From assembly GCF_932526225.1 (NCBI RefSeq), contig NC_064038.1, positions 10,725,070-10,789,069 of the forward strand: a DNA stretch of 64,000 bases, in the 5' to 3' direction. Of the stretch, positions 13,701 through 25,300 are shown piece by piece. The number at the start of each line of letters is the position of its first letter. Position 1 is the stretch's first letter. The position numbers were made by a program, and so were the translations under genes. This DNA is from Nematostella vectensis. Taxonomy: Eukaryota > Cnidaria > Anthozoa > Actiniaria > Edwardsiidae. Below the pieces are notes generated by a model. It was not told the DNA's origin and searched no databases. It saw only the letters and a program-made list of their open reading frames with translations.

Positions 13701-13937
13701 AAGTACAATACCAATGCAAAGACAAACTAAGCTCAGAAGTAGGATGAGCGATAACAGGCATTTCTGGGAGCTGCATGATGACCCCTGTCTTCTCTTGTGC
13801 AAACTAGCATCGGTGCTAACGGTAGGAAAATCGCTGTCTCCTTGAGTAGCCTCGTTGGAGCCAATTCGATTAGTCATAAGTGTATCCATCTCGGTGCTTT
13901 CAGCGGAATTGCGATCGCTTTGAATTTCGACAGTCAT
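4607..13937 (-). CDS. DUF885 family membrane-anchored peptidase-like protein, 8 exons
   Basis: Exons in gene order: 13937-13001, 11259-11091, 9871-9613, 9051-8824, 6646-6392, 6070-5888, 5431-5177, 4816-4607. All introns are GT-AG and all phases join, giving 831 residues. An acidic, polar N-terminus of about 59 residues is followed by one membrane segment (about 60-82) and no cleavable signal, so it should be a type II membrane protein with its main domain outside. Family hallmarks are HExxPGHH (H607, E608, H613-H614), EGWALYAE (E646) and IDTGLHSKG near the start of exon 7. The histidine and glutamate pattern resembles a zinc-peptidase centre; DUF885 (PF05960) is otherwise poorly characterised, so enzyme activity is inferred. 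For exon 8 the acceptor at 4817-4818 was preferred over one 12 bp downstream because it keeps the LLSQGSSPL stretch expected near the family's C-terminus. Exon 5 begins inside an 80-bp tandem array. The start is the first ATG before the polar tail; 5' UTR exons were not identified. Confidence 0.85.
6604..8710 (-). repeat. 80-bp tandem array (about 26 copies) repeating a splice acceptor and exon start
   Basis: Near-identical 80-bp units run without break. Read on the minus strand, each unit holds a pyrimidine-containing stretch ending TATAACAG, then GTTATGAGTCTATTGGACCC, which is the first part of exon 5 of the DUF885 gene. The unit at 6604-6646 continues into the real exon; the others continue into another acceptor. 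Copies differ by a few substitutions (for example G to T in the GGGG run at about 7346, and TGCCA for TGTCA), so they are distinguishable. Because 80 is not a multiple of three, splicing to any upstream copy changes frame and meets a stop in the next unit. Confidence 0.95.
10088..10295. repeat. 43-bp tandem repeat, about 4.8 copies
   Basis: Unit TTAAGCCCCGAGAGCACACA plus ATGCTCCAGGTTTTTCCCACTTC, copies essentially identical, in intron 2 of the DUF885 gene. No coding or splice signal is seen in the unit. Confidence 0.9.
10358..10492 (+). mobile_element. Short inverted-repeat element, family A (5' truncated)
   Basis: Shares the core ATACATTTACTGTATTTTTGGCTG and the end CCCCCTGGCTACGCCCCTG with copies at 17228, 37073, 46635 and 63075. 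Here the left end is degraded. Non-autonomous, no coding capacity. Confidence 0.7.
10905..11065. repeat. Degenerate repeat of about 27 bp
   Basis: The motif CCATTCGGGAGAATTCCGGGG recurs about six times with changes in intron 2 of the DUF885 gene, next to exon 2. Frames of 95-195 residues across it are by-products of the low stop density. Confidence 0.7.
11281..11760. repeat. CAA/AAC microsatellite
   Basis: About 480 bp of interrupted CAA/AAC repeats with scattered ACG and GAC triplets in intron 1 of the DUF885 gene. Its minus-strand frames give only V/L/C-rich low-complexity peptides. Confidence 0.95.
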
Positions 13938-15690
13938 TCTTGCTCTGTTTGCATCCAGCTCTGCCTAGAAATCTGCAAAATTGAAACAGAATAACCCTAC
14001 TTAAACTTAGAGTTCGCATATGATTATCAGCTTATAAACAGTCCAAAACAAAAGCAATCTGAAATTCAAGGAGTCTTTACGCTTGAAAATTACTTATGCC
14101 TAGGGGGTCAAGCTTGGAACGCACTACGCAACCCACAGAAAGGCGCAAATTACTTGAAACCTTTTGTATCAAAGCTGCCATTCTAACTCATAAATTATTC
14201 CCAAGCCCGCACTTGATCCTTAGCAAAGTCACAAACACTAGAAAACAATTCCGATAACGACTCCAAGTATCATTGGCGTCAAATATCACCAGCAACTTTT
14301 CACTTCAGAAATTTATTCTCAAGCCTTATCCGGATGTTTTGGCCATAGAAAGTTGGAAACGTTTGTAGGCAGAACTCCCCAAGGCGCCCAAACTACTTAA
14401 ATCTCGCCAAATTTCATTATGAAGCATTACGTATAATGCAGGTGCATTTTTCGGCGTCGGTTAAGAATTATCACTTGTAAAACAAATCGAGAAAAAATCC
14501 GTTAATATACGCTTGGTGTAAAAAGGTAAAAAAGAACAGAATTTTCTATTAACTTAAAACTTTTTGATAACTGAATTATCATACCTGAATTATATACTCT
14601 TGCATAATAACCTTTTATATTTTTTAGACATCACTAAACAAAACAGCTGTAGTTTTGGTGGAATTCAAATTATCAAGCAAAGGTTATTGCCAAACTCTCT
14701 TTAATACAGGTTCATATATGACAAAATGTAGATCTTAAATCTTTTTCATAAACACTTTCTATCCTAACAGCTTAGAGCAAAGTCTTGAAAATGAAACATT
14801 TTAATTGATTTTTCAGGTGTTTCCACCTGCTTATTTGCGTAAAGTGAAAATGCCGGAATATCAAATAGATCTGAAGAGACGACTACGATTCTCTGTGTAA
14901 TTGCCCAACCTACTGTATAAACAGAGGGGAATAAAATTATAAACTTGTAAAGGTCTTTTAGTTTTTGATTATCGTGTTTTCGTTGTTGCATTATCATGTT
15001 TTGACCAAAAGAATGTGATCATATTCTGATGTTTTGACTAACTTTATTAAACGTTTTACCGTTTATGAAAATAAGAAATACGTTATAGACAAGCAATCAC
15101 TTAGAGTTTATGAAACATCTTTGGAACAGTTGTGTACATATAAATATTAAAAAGACTACACACACAAAGTGTAGAAAAACTGTATGATTTCTGTAAGCTT
15201 TTTGGAAACGAAAAAAAATCAAAAACAAAACAAAAATATCTGTTTAAATCTGCTGAACATAGTGACTTCTCCGACAAACCCGTTCGCCGACAACCGAATT
15301 CTTACTTTCACTTAAAATGTTTTATGGATTGCATTGTTTCGGAGGGTAAGTTTATTTAATGTTTTTGGGGGAAGGGGAATAATGGGCTTAGTGTCACAAA
15401 TAAAATGTCAAACGATGAACCCCCCACCCCTCCCCCCTACACACGCGCGCGATAAATATAGACAAATTGGGAAGCTATGGAAGCTTGTTCAGTGGTAAAA
15501 CAACAAAGGTTGCAACATGTAATTTGTATTTGTTTTTTTTTATTTGCTAAGGAATTGTTTTAATTTGCTGGGGATTTTTTGTGAATAAATGGCTATTAGA
15601 AAAAAGGGCTGCGAGAAAATGTTTTTATGCTACGTTGACCAATCACATCCGATTTTGAACAAGTTAGTAACACATTTTTTTCCCGTACAT
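13938..15690. other. Intergenic spacer between divergent genes
   Basis: With the element that follows, this forms the 2.2-kb gap between the DUF885 gene (leftward) and the polycystin gene (rightward). It would have to hold both promoters unless there are upstream non-coding exons. No confident TATA or initiator assignment is possible, and the short frames show no recognisable domain. Confidence 0.5.
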
Positions 15691-15989
15691 ACACCTATTT
15701 TAAAAAAGGTTGTCAGTGCAAATGGCGAATGGCAAATAGTAAATGGCAGTTCTAAGCCCGAACGGTGCTTCTGGGTACTAATCATTCGTAAAATTAAAGT
15801 TGATAAATAAAGTCTAGCAATGTCAGAGACATACATTGATGATCTTTAATGGATAATTGTTTGATTTACCCATATTCTCCAGCATTTAGTAGAAATTTAA
15901 TGAGACTCATGGTTCCTTTCGGTCCTAGAACTGCCATTTGCCAATCGCCATTTGCCGTTTCGCACTGACAACGTTTTTTGAAATAGGTA
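15691..15989. mobile_element. Inverted-repeat element of about 300 bp
   Basis: The left arm (15691-15765, containing TTGTCAGTGCAAATGGCGAATGGC and AATGGCAGTTCTA) is matched in reverse complement by the right arm (15918-15989, AGAACTGCCATTTGCC and CACTGACAACG). It lies about 130 bp upstream of the polycystin start codon. A single diverged arm occurs near 1905-1980. Confidence 0.7.
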
Positions 15990-16115
15990 TATTTAAAAAA
16001 TGCAAACACAATGAGCGCACACTAAAGAATGCAAAGTTCATCAACATAAAAAAACAATGTTATATTCACAACAACCGACTAAATCCCGCAATCGAAAAAC
16101 GGTTGGCGAGGAGCA

Positions 16116-16333
16116 ATGACGTCTACGATTCACATCTTAACATTAGGGCTTCTAAGCCTTCTTGTTGGTCATTCTGTCGGTCAAGAAAGACTTACCAATG
16201 GAACAGCGTGTACCACTGGGCTAAATTGTTTGTGTGAAGGCATCCCTGGAGTTGATTTTCGAGTCCATTGTCGTCTCAACAGCATTGATGTTGATGGATT
16301 AATGGCTCAGATTCCAATGGCGACTGTATTCTT
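16116..16333 (+). CDS. Polycystin exon 1: signal peptide and LRR N-cap
   Basis: The start ATG is followed by a hydrophobic core ([13 protein letters not shown]) and a likely cleavage before QERL. A short Cys cluster ([12 protein letters not shown] at the VHC motif) then forms an LRR N-terminal cap, and the exon ends in the first repeat. Phase 2 at GTAAGT. Confidence 0.85.
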
Positions 16334-19300
16334 GTAAGTGCACCAAAGAATAGAATCATCTAAAAAAGTTGGGATGGGACATTAAGAAGGGAGATAGGAA
16401 TGTTGGCCAAATTTATCCGGCCAAATTTATCCGGCCAAATTTATGTCGACCATTACAGCACCAAAAGGCTGAATTACTCAAACAAGCATTTTAAAAAGGT
16501 CTATACTCGGAATTTCGAAATTTATTACCAACAAAGATTATACAGCATTATTTTTTTGACAGCATGATTTATTTAGTTCACAACGGACTCTAAAACCAGG
16601 AGTTCGCCTAAGAGTTGACAGGACTATTCTAAACATCGACTTTCCTAGGTGCTAGAACATCACATGCGCATCCTGTCTGCGCATGTAGTTTTACGTTTCC
16701 TCAACCTCGTCCCCAGGGTCTTCTGGGTAACTTTCAATGTCAGCTAGACACCATTATCGGGGATACATAGTGCTGTATTGTGATATTTAAGGAAGGCCAA
16801 TCACGCCGCCATTTTATACTCCCGCTCAATGCCAAGTCACAAAAAGCTTCCATTTCCATCGGCTAATTCAAGCGAGTAACAAAGATATTTTCAGTCAAAT
16901 ATCGTCTTTAAGATATCAGACTTTATTTTTAGATTTTTATTTTGAAAATTCTTTGCGAATAAACCGCTGTATTTTCAATAATACATAATAACAAAGGAGT
17001 GGGTGATCGACAATCCTTAGTGGGTGTATTTGATCTTTAACTATGTCATTTTTTCGCAGTCGTCAGCAGCCTTCAGCTTGTCAGTCACCTATTTTTTGTC
17101 AAACTTTGGATACAGTACTTGCTGTAGAGTGGAATGTAAATATCATTTTAGGAAATTTTGAAATAACCATCTAAAACCAAGGATTTATAATGTGTTGTTT
17201 ACCGAATTCATTTTGATGAGATCACCAGCGGCGGAGCCAGGATTTTTAACAGGGGGTCCCTAAAGGCCCTTCAAGGCATTTTCTTCTGTATATTTTAGAT
17301 AATGTCTCATACATTTACTGTATTTTTGGCTGCTAAAAGGGGGGGCCGGGCCCCCTAGGACACCCCCCTGGCTACGCCCTTGATCACAATAGCCTCCCCA
17401 AATCAGCTGATTTAAAAGGAAGTTTTTTTCACACTACTTTGCTAAGATGACAAAATAGCGGCTGCCAGAGACTGTTTCAGTCACGGACTTTCGCCCATTT
17501 TGTATTCTCAACAGATCTCTGGCAAATGCGAGTCTGACTGCATTCCCTCTCAGGCTGGTTAAGAGTCTACCGTTCCTTAAAACAATGTGAGTACACATTA
17601 ATGAATCAATAAATAAACTAACATTCAATAAAAAATATTTAATTTAAATTATAACGAGCGTTATCCACGATTTCCTGAGGAGCTGCTCAGTCAAAGGTAT
17701 CATGAAAAAAGGATGGTATTTGACGATTCTTTAATGAGAAAGAATTAGAAAGGATGGTATTTGACGATTCTTTAATAAGAAATGTGTGAAGTGAACAATG
17801 TTTTGGCGGCCAAAAAGGGGGGCTGTCTAGAATTTAGTAGCCTGAAATTCATTTACTTTTCAATGAACATGTACATGAAAAATAAACGCGAAGGGTATCT
17901 CTCCTCCTTATCCGCAATCATCCTTGGGAACCAAGGTGCAGAGGTCACACGGATGACCCGCAGTCCTACCTCGAGGGTTCTTTTTTGTTTTTTGTTTTTT
18001 TCTTTCCTTTTCGGATTACCCAGTTTTTTCTCCCGTTTTTTATTCAATTTCATAATTCAATGCTGGTATAAGAAAAAAAGGCGTAAGAAGATTTGTATCT
18101 CTTGTCTGTTTCGACTCATGGTCGTTTATTTAATTTTTTTCTTACTCACAGAGATCTAAGTGATAATAAAATAACAAGGATTCCACCGTTTGTCCGCATT
18201 TCCCCCATCACAATGTGAGTATCAAGACCCTAGATATGCCCAGGGGTGAGCAGGGTAAGGGCGTGGGTAGGGGTAGGGGTTGCTGATAAGAGTGTCCCAC
18301 CAGATATATATCGCATCAAAACCTAGAGTACTCTCCTTGCCACCCATATCCTGAAAATAGACTAGATATGCCCGGGGAGGGGGGGAGGAGGGTTTGGCAG
18401 GAGGACGTGTTTAAAGGAACTGGTAAGAGTGTCCCACCAGATATATCGCAAAACCTTGAGTGCTGCCTTTATTCACTCATCAATCAAATACACATCTTTT
18501 TGTGTGCCTAGGGGTGAGGGGACGAGGCAGGGAGACTTGTTCAAAGAACCGATAACAGTATACGGTATATATTTTTGCTCCAGTCGCGTAGATAGAAATC
18601 CTTTGTACTGCGACTGCGCAGTCTCTAATCTAGTCACGTGGGGAAATAACGTGACGGGTCAGTGTGCTGGTCCAAGTGGAGTCGCCTCCATAGACGTTAA
18701 GACGGCAGTGCAATTCTTAATCTGCACAGGTATGTGATTATTGATGGCCGTCTCCCTGGTCTACATATGTATGATTATTGATGGCCTTAGTCCTGGTCCA
18801 TTCCCCTTTAAAAGCACCAAGGGAGGGTGGGGGGGGGGGGGGGGCAAAAAAGTACTTGGCCACCGCCCTGGTCTAAGCAAGGAAGACGGAGACGGCTAGG
18901 ACAATGAAATCGAAGGAGATGCGTTCGCGTTTGACAACAACTCCAATTTAATTGCAATAAAATGAGCAAAACAGAGACATAAATATATACAAAGGACATC
19001 ATTTCAGTAGAGGAGTTTACAGTCCGACGTTCGCGTCCTCAATTGACCGTGAATTGGGAATTTTCACGTCGTAGTTTGATGGAAAACGGCTTAAATGTAT
19101 CAGACAGAACGCATTTATACGTGCTGCTATTCAATTCTGAATCAAATTCCATTGTTTTCTGCCGTCGTCGTCCACGTTTTCGTCGTTGTTGCTGAAGGTC
19201 CCTTATATATTTGGCCACAAGGGGAACAGGGAGTCATACGCGCCTTTAGAGGCCCACAGGCTAAACCTGTAATAACAACTTAGTATTCCTTAATTCGAGT

Positions 19301-22300
19301 TGCGTAGTTATGTTGTGTTATACTGTTAAAACATTTTTCATTTGAAGCTTTCTGGGAATTTTGATACTTTTGAAATAGAATTGAGTCGTAGGATGGATTG
19401 AATTCCGAACGAATTTAGTATTCGTTAATTCGAGTTGCGTAGTTATGTTGTTTCTAGAGTTTAAACATTTTTCATTTGAAGCTTTCTGGGAATTTTTATA
19501 CGTTTGGAATAGAATTGAGTCGTAGGATGGATTGAATTTCACAATGCTTCTAGCGGATTTATTTAGCTTATACAGAAAAGTCGTTAAGGGATTTTTAATA
19601 GCTTACAAAAACTCCCTTTTTATAAGTCAGATCAATAGCCTATTCAAGGGCTTGCGAAGTCTTGTTCTTAAATGTTTGTTTGATATATTTTCAGTTGGCT
19701 GCAAGAAATCTTTCACTATGCTTTACCCGACACGCCTTGTCTACGAACCTCCAGTGACCGTAAATTGCCAACACGATTTTATATGTATCACACTCTACAT
19801 CCTACGAACCCTACCCCTACTAGTACCAGGCGCACCCCCCTACCCCTCGGATACAAACAACACTTACGAGTACAGAATTCAGACCTGTGTCCCACAACCC
19901 ATTGCGAATACATGCCCGAGCACGTGCAGAAAAGACGTCGTGGATTACGTCATACCATCTGCGGGGGACGGTCACATGATCACGTGCGTCGCAAAGTGCT
20001 GTCATACATTTCTTTGTAACAAGAACCAAGCAGAAGGTAAGGTTAAAACACGAGGTTCCGCTAACAAAAGAAAAGCTCCCCCCACCCCTGGGCTCAAGAA
20101 CAATCAGTTATCAATTAGCCGTCAATGAGTCAACATGTCAGGGAAATTTGCCCTGAGCGCTAAATTCAAATTTCATATTCTAAACCAAAATATATATCAT
20201 TCCTAGATTTGTCCATCTAAATATGTTTCTATCTATCCTAAAATAATGCTATACCAAGCGGTGTGCGAGCATTTTCATCACAGCGCGAGAAAAATTTATG
20301 CAGATGCGTTAGATTATGGTAAAGCGCAAAATTTAACATTGGAAAGCAAATCACTAAGTTATCAATCTCTTAACACAACTGTCTTGTTACCTGTGCAAAA
20401 ATAGTTTTATTCCAGCCGACTTAGTCTTAAATATAAGCAATTTTACAGGAGAGACTTATAATTTGTGACTGCTAGCGTGGCGGTTTTCTGATTATAATTG
20501 CAAATTTGAGCCCGTGGGTGGGAGGAGCTTTCCCTTTTATAGCGGAACCTCGTGTTTAGGCCCCATTAAGAGTCAAGTGATCTTTAGAGAGAACACGTGA
20601 CACTTGGACAAAAGCTTGCTGCATTTTCTTCTGAACAAGTACCAAGTTGTGTGGCCTTGAAGACAAACACAAAAAGTCCATGTAGGCTTTTCATAGGGTT
20701 AGGGGAGGGGGGAGGGATAAAGGGGGGGGGGAAATCTGATAATTCTGAGTAAGAAATGTAACCGCTCCCGGTAAACGGGTGGATCCAGGAGTTTCATAAG
20801 GAGTGGGAGGAGTGGGAGGGGTGGGAGGGGGATAAGCACAAATCAAAAACGCACGTTCTAGGATCTATCGCGGCTAAGTGAAAACGCAGCTTCATTATTA
20901 TTAGTATTAGTAATACATCTAATACTGGCACCCTAGATTATTATTTATTTTTTTTTTGCAGTGAAGTGTCTCTTTAGTGTGTATTTCCTGTGGCCAAATC
21001 TTGGCCTCGTCTTTCGCCCGGCAATCCAGACCTGTCCGGCTGGCCATTTTTGCACAACTTATCTAATAGAGAGCTCCAGTCCGATGATAAGCTTCGGCCT
21101 GGAGGTCTACGCATATCGATACCAGGGTTGCAACTCGAGAGCGAATCTTGACATACCCTACCAAGCGTCCGTAAGTGGCGATTGGTCATCGAGCATTCGA
21201 CAGTACTCTAACAAGAGATGTGATGGAAGTTTGTGCAATCTGGAACTCGAGGGTAGGCTATGGAGTTAAGCGTTCATAATAGTCAAAGAATAAGGGACGG
21301 ACAGACGGGTACACACAGAAAAGAAAAGACATAGGCGTGCCCATAAAAAGGGGTGGTTCCAGGATTTTCAAAAGGGGGGGGAGGGGGCAAATCACAGAAA
21401 GAAAAGACATAGGCGTGTCCATAAAAAGGGGTGTTTCCAGGAGTTTCAAAGGGGGGGGGGGGCAAGCACAGACAGAAAAGACAGGGGTGCATCTAGGAGC
21501 CAAAAAGGGGGAGGAGGGGGCAAGGTAAGGGCTTCGAGAAGGAGAGTGGCGGATTCATTGTTCCCCCGTAGATTTCCTTATATTTCCAAATATCTGAAAA
21601 TAGGGGGGCGCTCGGCCTACTCAAAGATCCACCCCTGACAACAGGCTGCCCATAAGCGAACGGACAATCGAACTGTTCGCAGATTCTACGCGGATTCACG
21701 ATGGATGATTACAAAAGTGACATACTACTTAACATTTTATTCATTTTTTGCCGGCAGGCTGTGAGAAAAATTCTTGGAAACTCTTTGACAGCTCGTGCTA
21801 TATGACAAGCCTATATCCACACACGATGTCCCACAACCAAGCGTCAGAAATATGCCGCAACAAAAGTTCCACGCTTGCCATTATCACCAATACTATCGAA
21901 TGGTATTACCTCAAAGCAACACGGCTCATGAAGGATAATTTGATCTTCATCGGGCTTCGCGAAGAGTTAGGAAAATGGCGCCATCCAGATGGTTCCATGG
22001 CGAAATTTCTCCCGTGGGAGGGTCCTGTGTTGGGGGTGACAAAACCTTGTGGTATCATGTCTAGTATTAATGGTTTGTTTGGTGCTGTGGAGTGTAATGA
22101 TTCGAGTGCTGGGAAGCAGCTTATCTGTGAAAAGATGGCACATAAACTCCAAGGTAGCTCTCGTAGTAATAGGTTTAATTAACAAAACATACATATTGCG
22201 ATGGAAAGCACACAATGAATTTGTTTGCAATATTTATTCTTAAAAAAGGAGTGAAAAAGGCACATACATTTATATTCATATCTTAAGGTAATTCCCTTGA

Positions 22301-25300
22301 ATTGCACTGCGCACCCCTTCTGCGCATAGTGGCCCGCGCTGTTTGTTCGATTTTTTTCGGTATTAAGTGCGCGTTGTACAAGAAAACACAGCAAAAGGCG
22401 CGCGTTTTTTACTTAAAATCGCTTTGACAGAAAAACGAAGTCGGTTACCCCCATTTTTTATTTGCTCAAATAGTTAAATATATACGGAAAAATGATATAC
22501 TGAAAGAAGAAAAAAAGTTGGGTTGTAGAAGTTTTGTTATTTCTCTTAAAAGCCGTAAAAATACTTCCAAATTGCGCTTTTACCGTATGAATAGTGGCGA
22601 AAACAATGTCTTTTAGTGCGATTTCTTAAAATGTGATTTGTTTTGAACATTAGCTACTACGGGTTATTGTTTAGGAGATCGGATTTTGGCAGCTCGACAA
22701 ACAGAACTTAATTACTATAGGCACTCTTTTTGAAAACTAAGAGTTGGGATTTTTTCTTGCGCGATCAGTAAAAACGCGTCATATCTACGCCCCTCTGTTG
22801 TGAAAATGAGGTCGGTAACCCCATTTTTTTATTACATTTTTTGAAAGCCCTTAACTTCAATATTGTTTATGCCAAGTATAAAAAAATTCTGGGTTGTAGA
22901 ACTATTTCAAGAGAATTACCTTAATAAGTGCTCCGATGAATAGAGCCCATGTTCCTATCACTCAGAGTTAGGGGCTGGAAATCACAATAATTATAGAAAG
23001 AGATATCCAATTACTTTACCCACGGACGATTTCATAAGAGATTGCATAAGTTTAGAGAAATGGCTTTAAGTAAACAGATACTAATGATGATGAAAATTAA
23101 TAGAGATCTAGCGTAGCATTCAGTGATTGACGTCATCATACCTTTTAATTCTTAATTTAGACCCAAGTTTCGAGATTGCATCCCGCGCATGCGCCTACCA
23201 GCTTTCAAACTGCTCCCAAACATGCTCCCAAGTGGACTCAATCTACCAATGCACATGCTTCGAAGGATATCATCTGACCAGTGATGGTCAGTGCGTGGAC
23301 ATCAACGAGTGTTCGTGCTCAAATCAAACATCTGAAGACGACACAGCCTCATCGGGTGGTAGCATGGCGTCACCGGGCTTCAATTTGACGACATCGAACG
23401 AAACTGAGACGTCATCTGGGGAGTCGGTAGATGGGTGTTATTCTGTTGTCCAGCGGTTTTGCAGCCATCAATGCTTGAATACACCAGGGAGCTTTATATG
23501 TACATGCCCAGAAGGTCTGGCGTTGAGTGAAGACGGGAAATCCTGCGTAGATGTTGATGAGTGCAGCACTGGAGCTAACGTGTGCAACGACAATTGCGTT
23601 AATTTGTACGGCAAGTATACTTGTCAATGTGGACCTGGATATGAATTCGACTGGCTCAATCGACGATGTTGCCAAAAAGTTTCATGCTTTCCTCGATGTT
23701 CTAATATAAATGGTAACTATTCATGTGAGTGCAGCGCAGGCTATGTTCTGTCATCTGACTTTACCTCTTGCTTGGATGTTGATGAGTGTTTAACAATCCC
23801 CGCTATATGTAACCAGACGTGCTCAAATATTCCAGGTAGTTACGTATGTTCTTGTGTTACTGGATACTATCTCGGTGTAGACAATACAACCTGTTTGGAC
23901 CTCGATGAATGTTCAACTAACGCGAACAATTGTGAGCAGAGATGCACCAATAGCCTGGGAAGCTTTATTTGTTCATGCTGGACTGGCTACATTCTTGGAT
24001 CTGATTATAAATCCTGCGTGGACGTCGATGAGTGTTCGTCTGGCATCGCACAATGTAACCAGACTTGCGCCAACATTCCAGGAAGTTTTACATGTTCTTG
24101 CGGTAATGGATATTTCCTTGGATCTGACAGAACTTCCTGTCTTGACATAGATGAGTGTTCGACGAGAGTTTCCCAATGCAATCAAACATGTAACAATAGT
24201 TTAGGAAGCTACACTTGTTCTTGTCGTTCCGGCTTTTCCCTGGCATCCGACGGAAGAAGTTGCAAAGATCTCGATGAATGTTCAATCAACACACATCGCT
24301 GCAATCACACTTGTATAAATACCATAGGGAGTTACTCTTGTTCCTGTAATACTGGGTTTTTCTTGGACTTAGACCAAAGGAATTGCTTAGACATTGATGA
24401 ATGTTCTTCCAACCTGCATATTTGCAACCAGACATGCAATAATGTTCCTGGCAGCTACTATTGCACTTGTTTTCCTGGATTCTACTTGATGATGGAAGAT
24501 CAAAGCTGTGTTGATATTGATGAGTGTGCCGCAGGTTTTCACCAGTGCAACCAGAATTGTCAAAACATTCCAGGAAGCTACAACTGTACTTGTGGATTAG
24601 GCTACCAACTAGCGTACGATAAAAAAAATTGTCTAGACATTGATGAATGCGCCACCGGGAAACACCAGTGTGCCCAGAACTGTACAAACATAATTGGAAA
24701 CTATTCATGCTCTTGTACAACTGGCTTTGAACTTGCTGTTGATCAAACAAACTGTGTTGACGTGGATGAATGCGTCACACGTTCTCACAAATGCTTTCAA
24801 CAGTGCGTCAACACGCGCGGTAGTTATAAATGCTCATGTAATCCTGGGTTTGTACTTGCTAGTGATAACTTTGGATGTCTGGATATTAATGAGTGTAAAA
24901 GCTCAATCAAATACTGTTCCCAAGGATGCAAAAATCTTTATGGTACCTTTTCCTGTTTTTGTTACCGTGGATATGCCCTGGACAGTGATAAAAGAACCTG
25001 TATTGATGTTGAAGAGTGCTCATCCGGTGCTCATGGATGCTCTCAGATTTGCAATAATACACAAGGAAGTTTCCATTGTGGATGCCATCAAGGATATAAC
25101 CTTCTAGATGATCTCATTTCTTGCGGGGACATTGATGAGTGTGCAACAAAGGTCTGCTCTCATAATTGCACCAACACGCCAGGAAGCTACCGGTGCTCAT
25201 GTTTTCCAGGCTACCAGCAAGGTAACATATCATACTCTCGTATAAATATTCAGCTAGTTGCCATCAAAAAAATGTTGCAGTTTATTATTTGATTATGCTT

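Noticed and set aside
19695..20036. WSC domain for the Cys-rich exon 5
   Set aside because: Cys spacing and the CC....CN ending fit Ly6/uPAR better; WSC signatures are absent.
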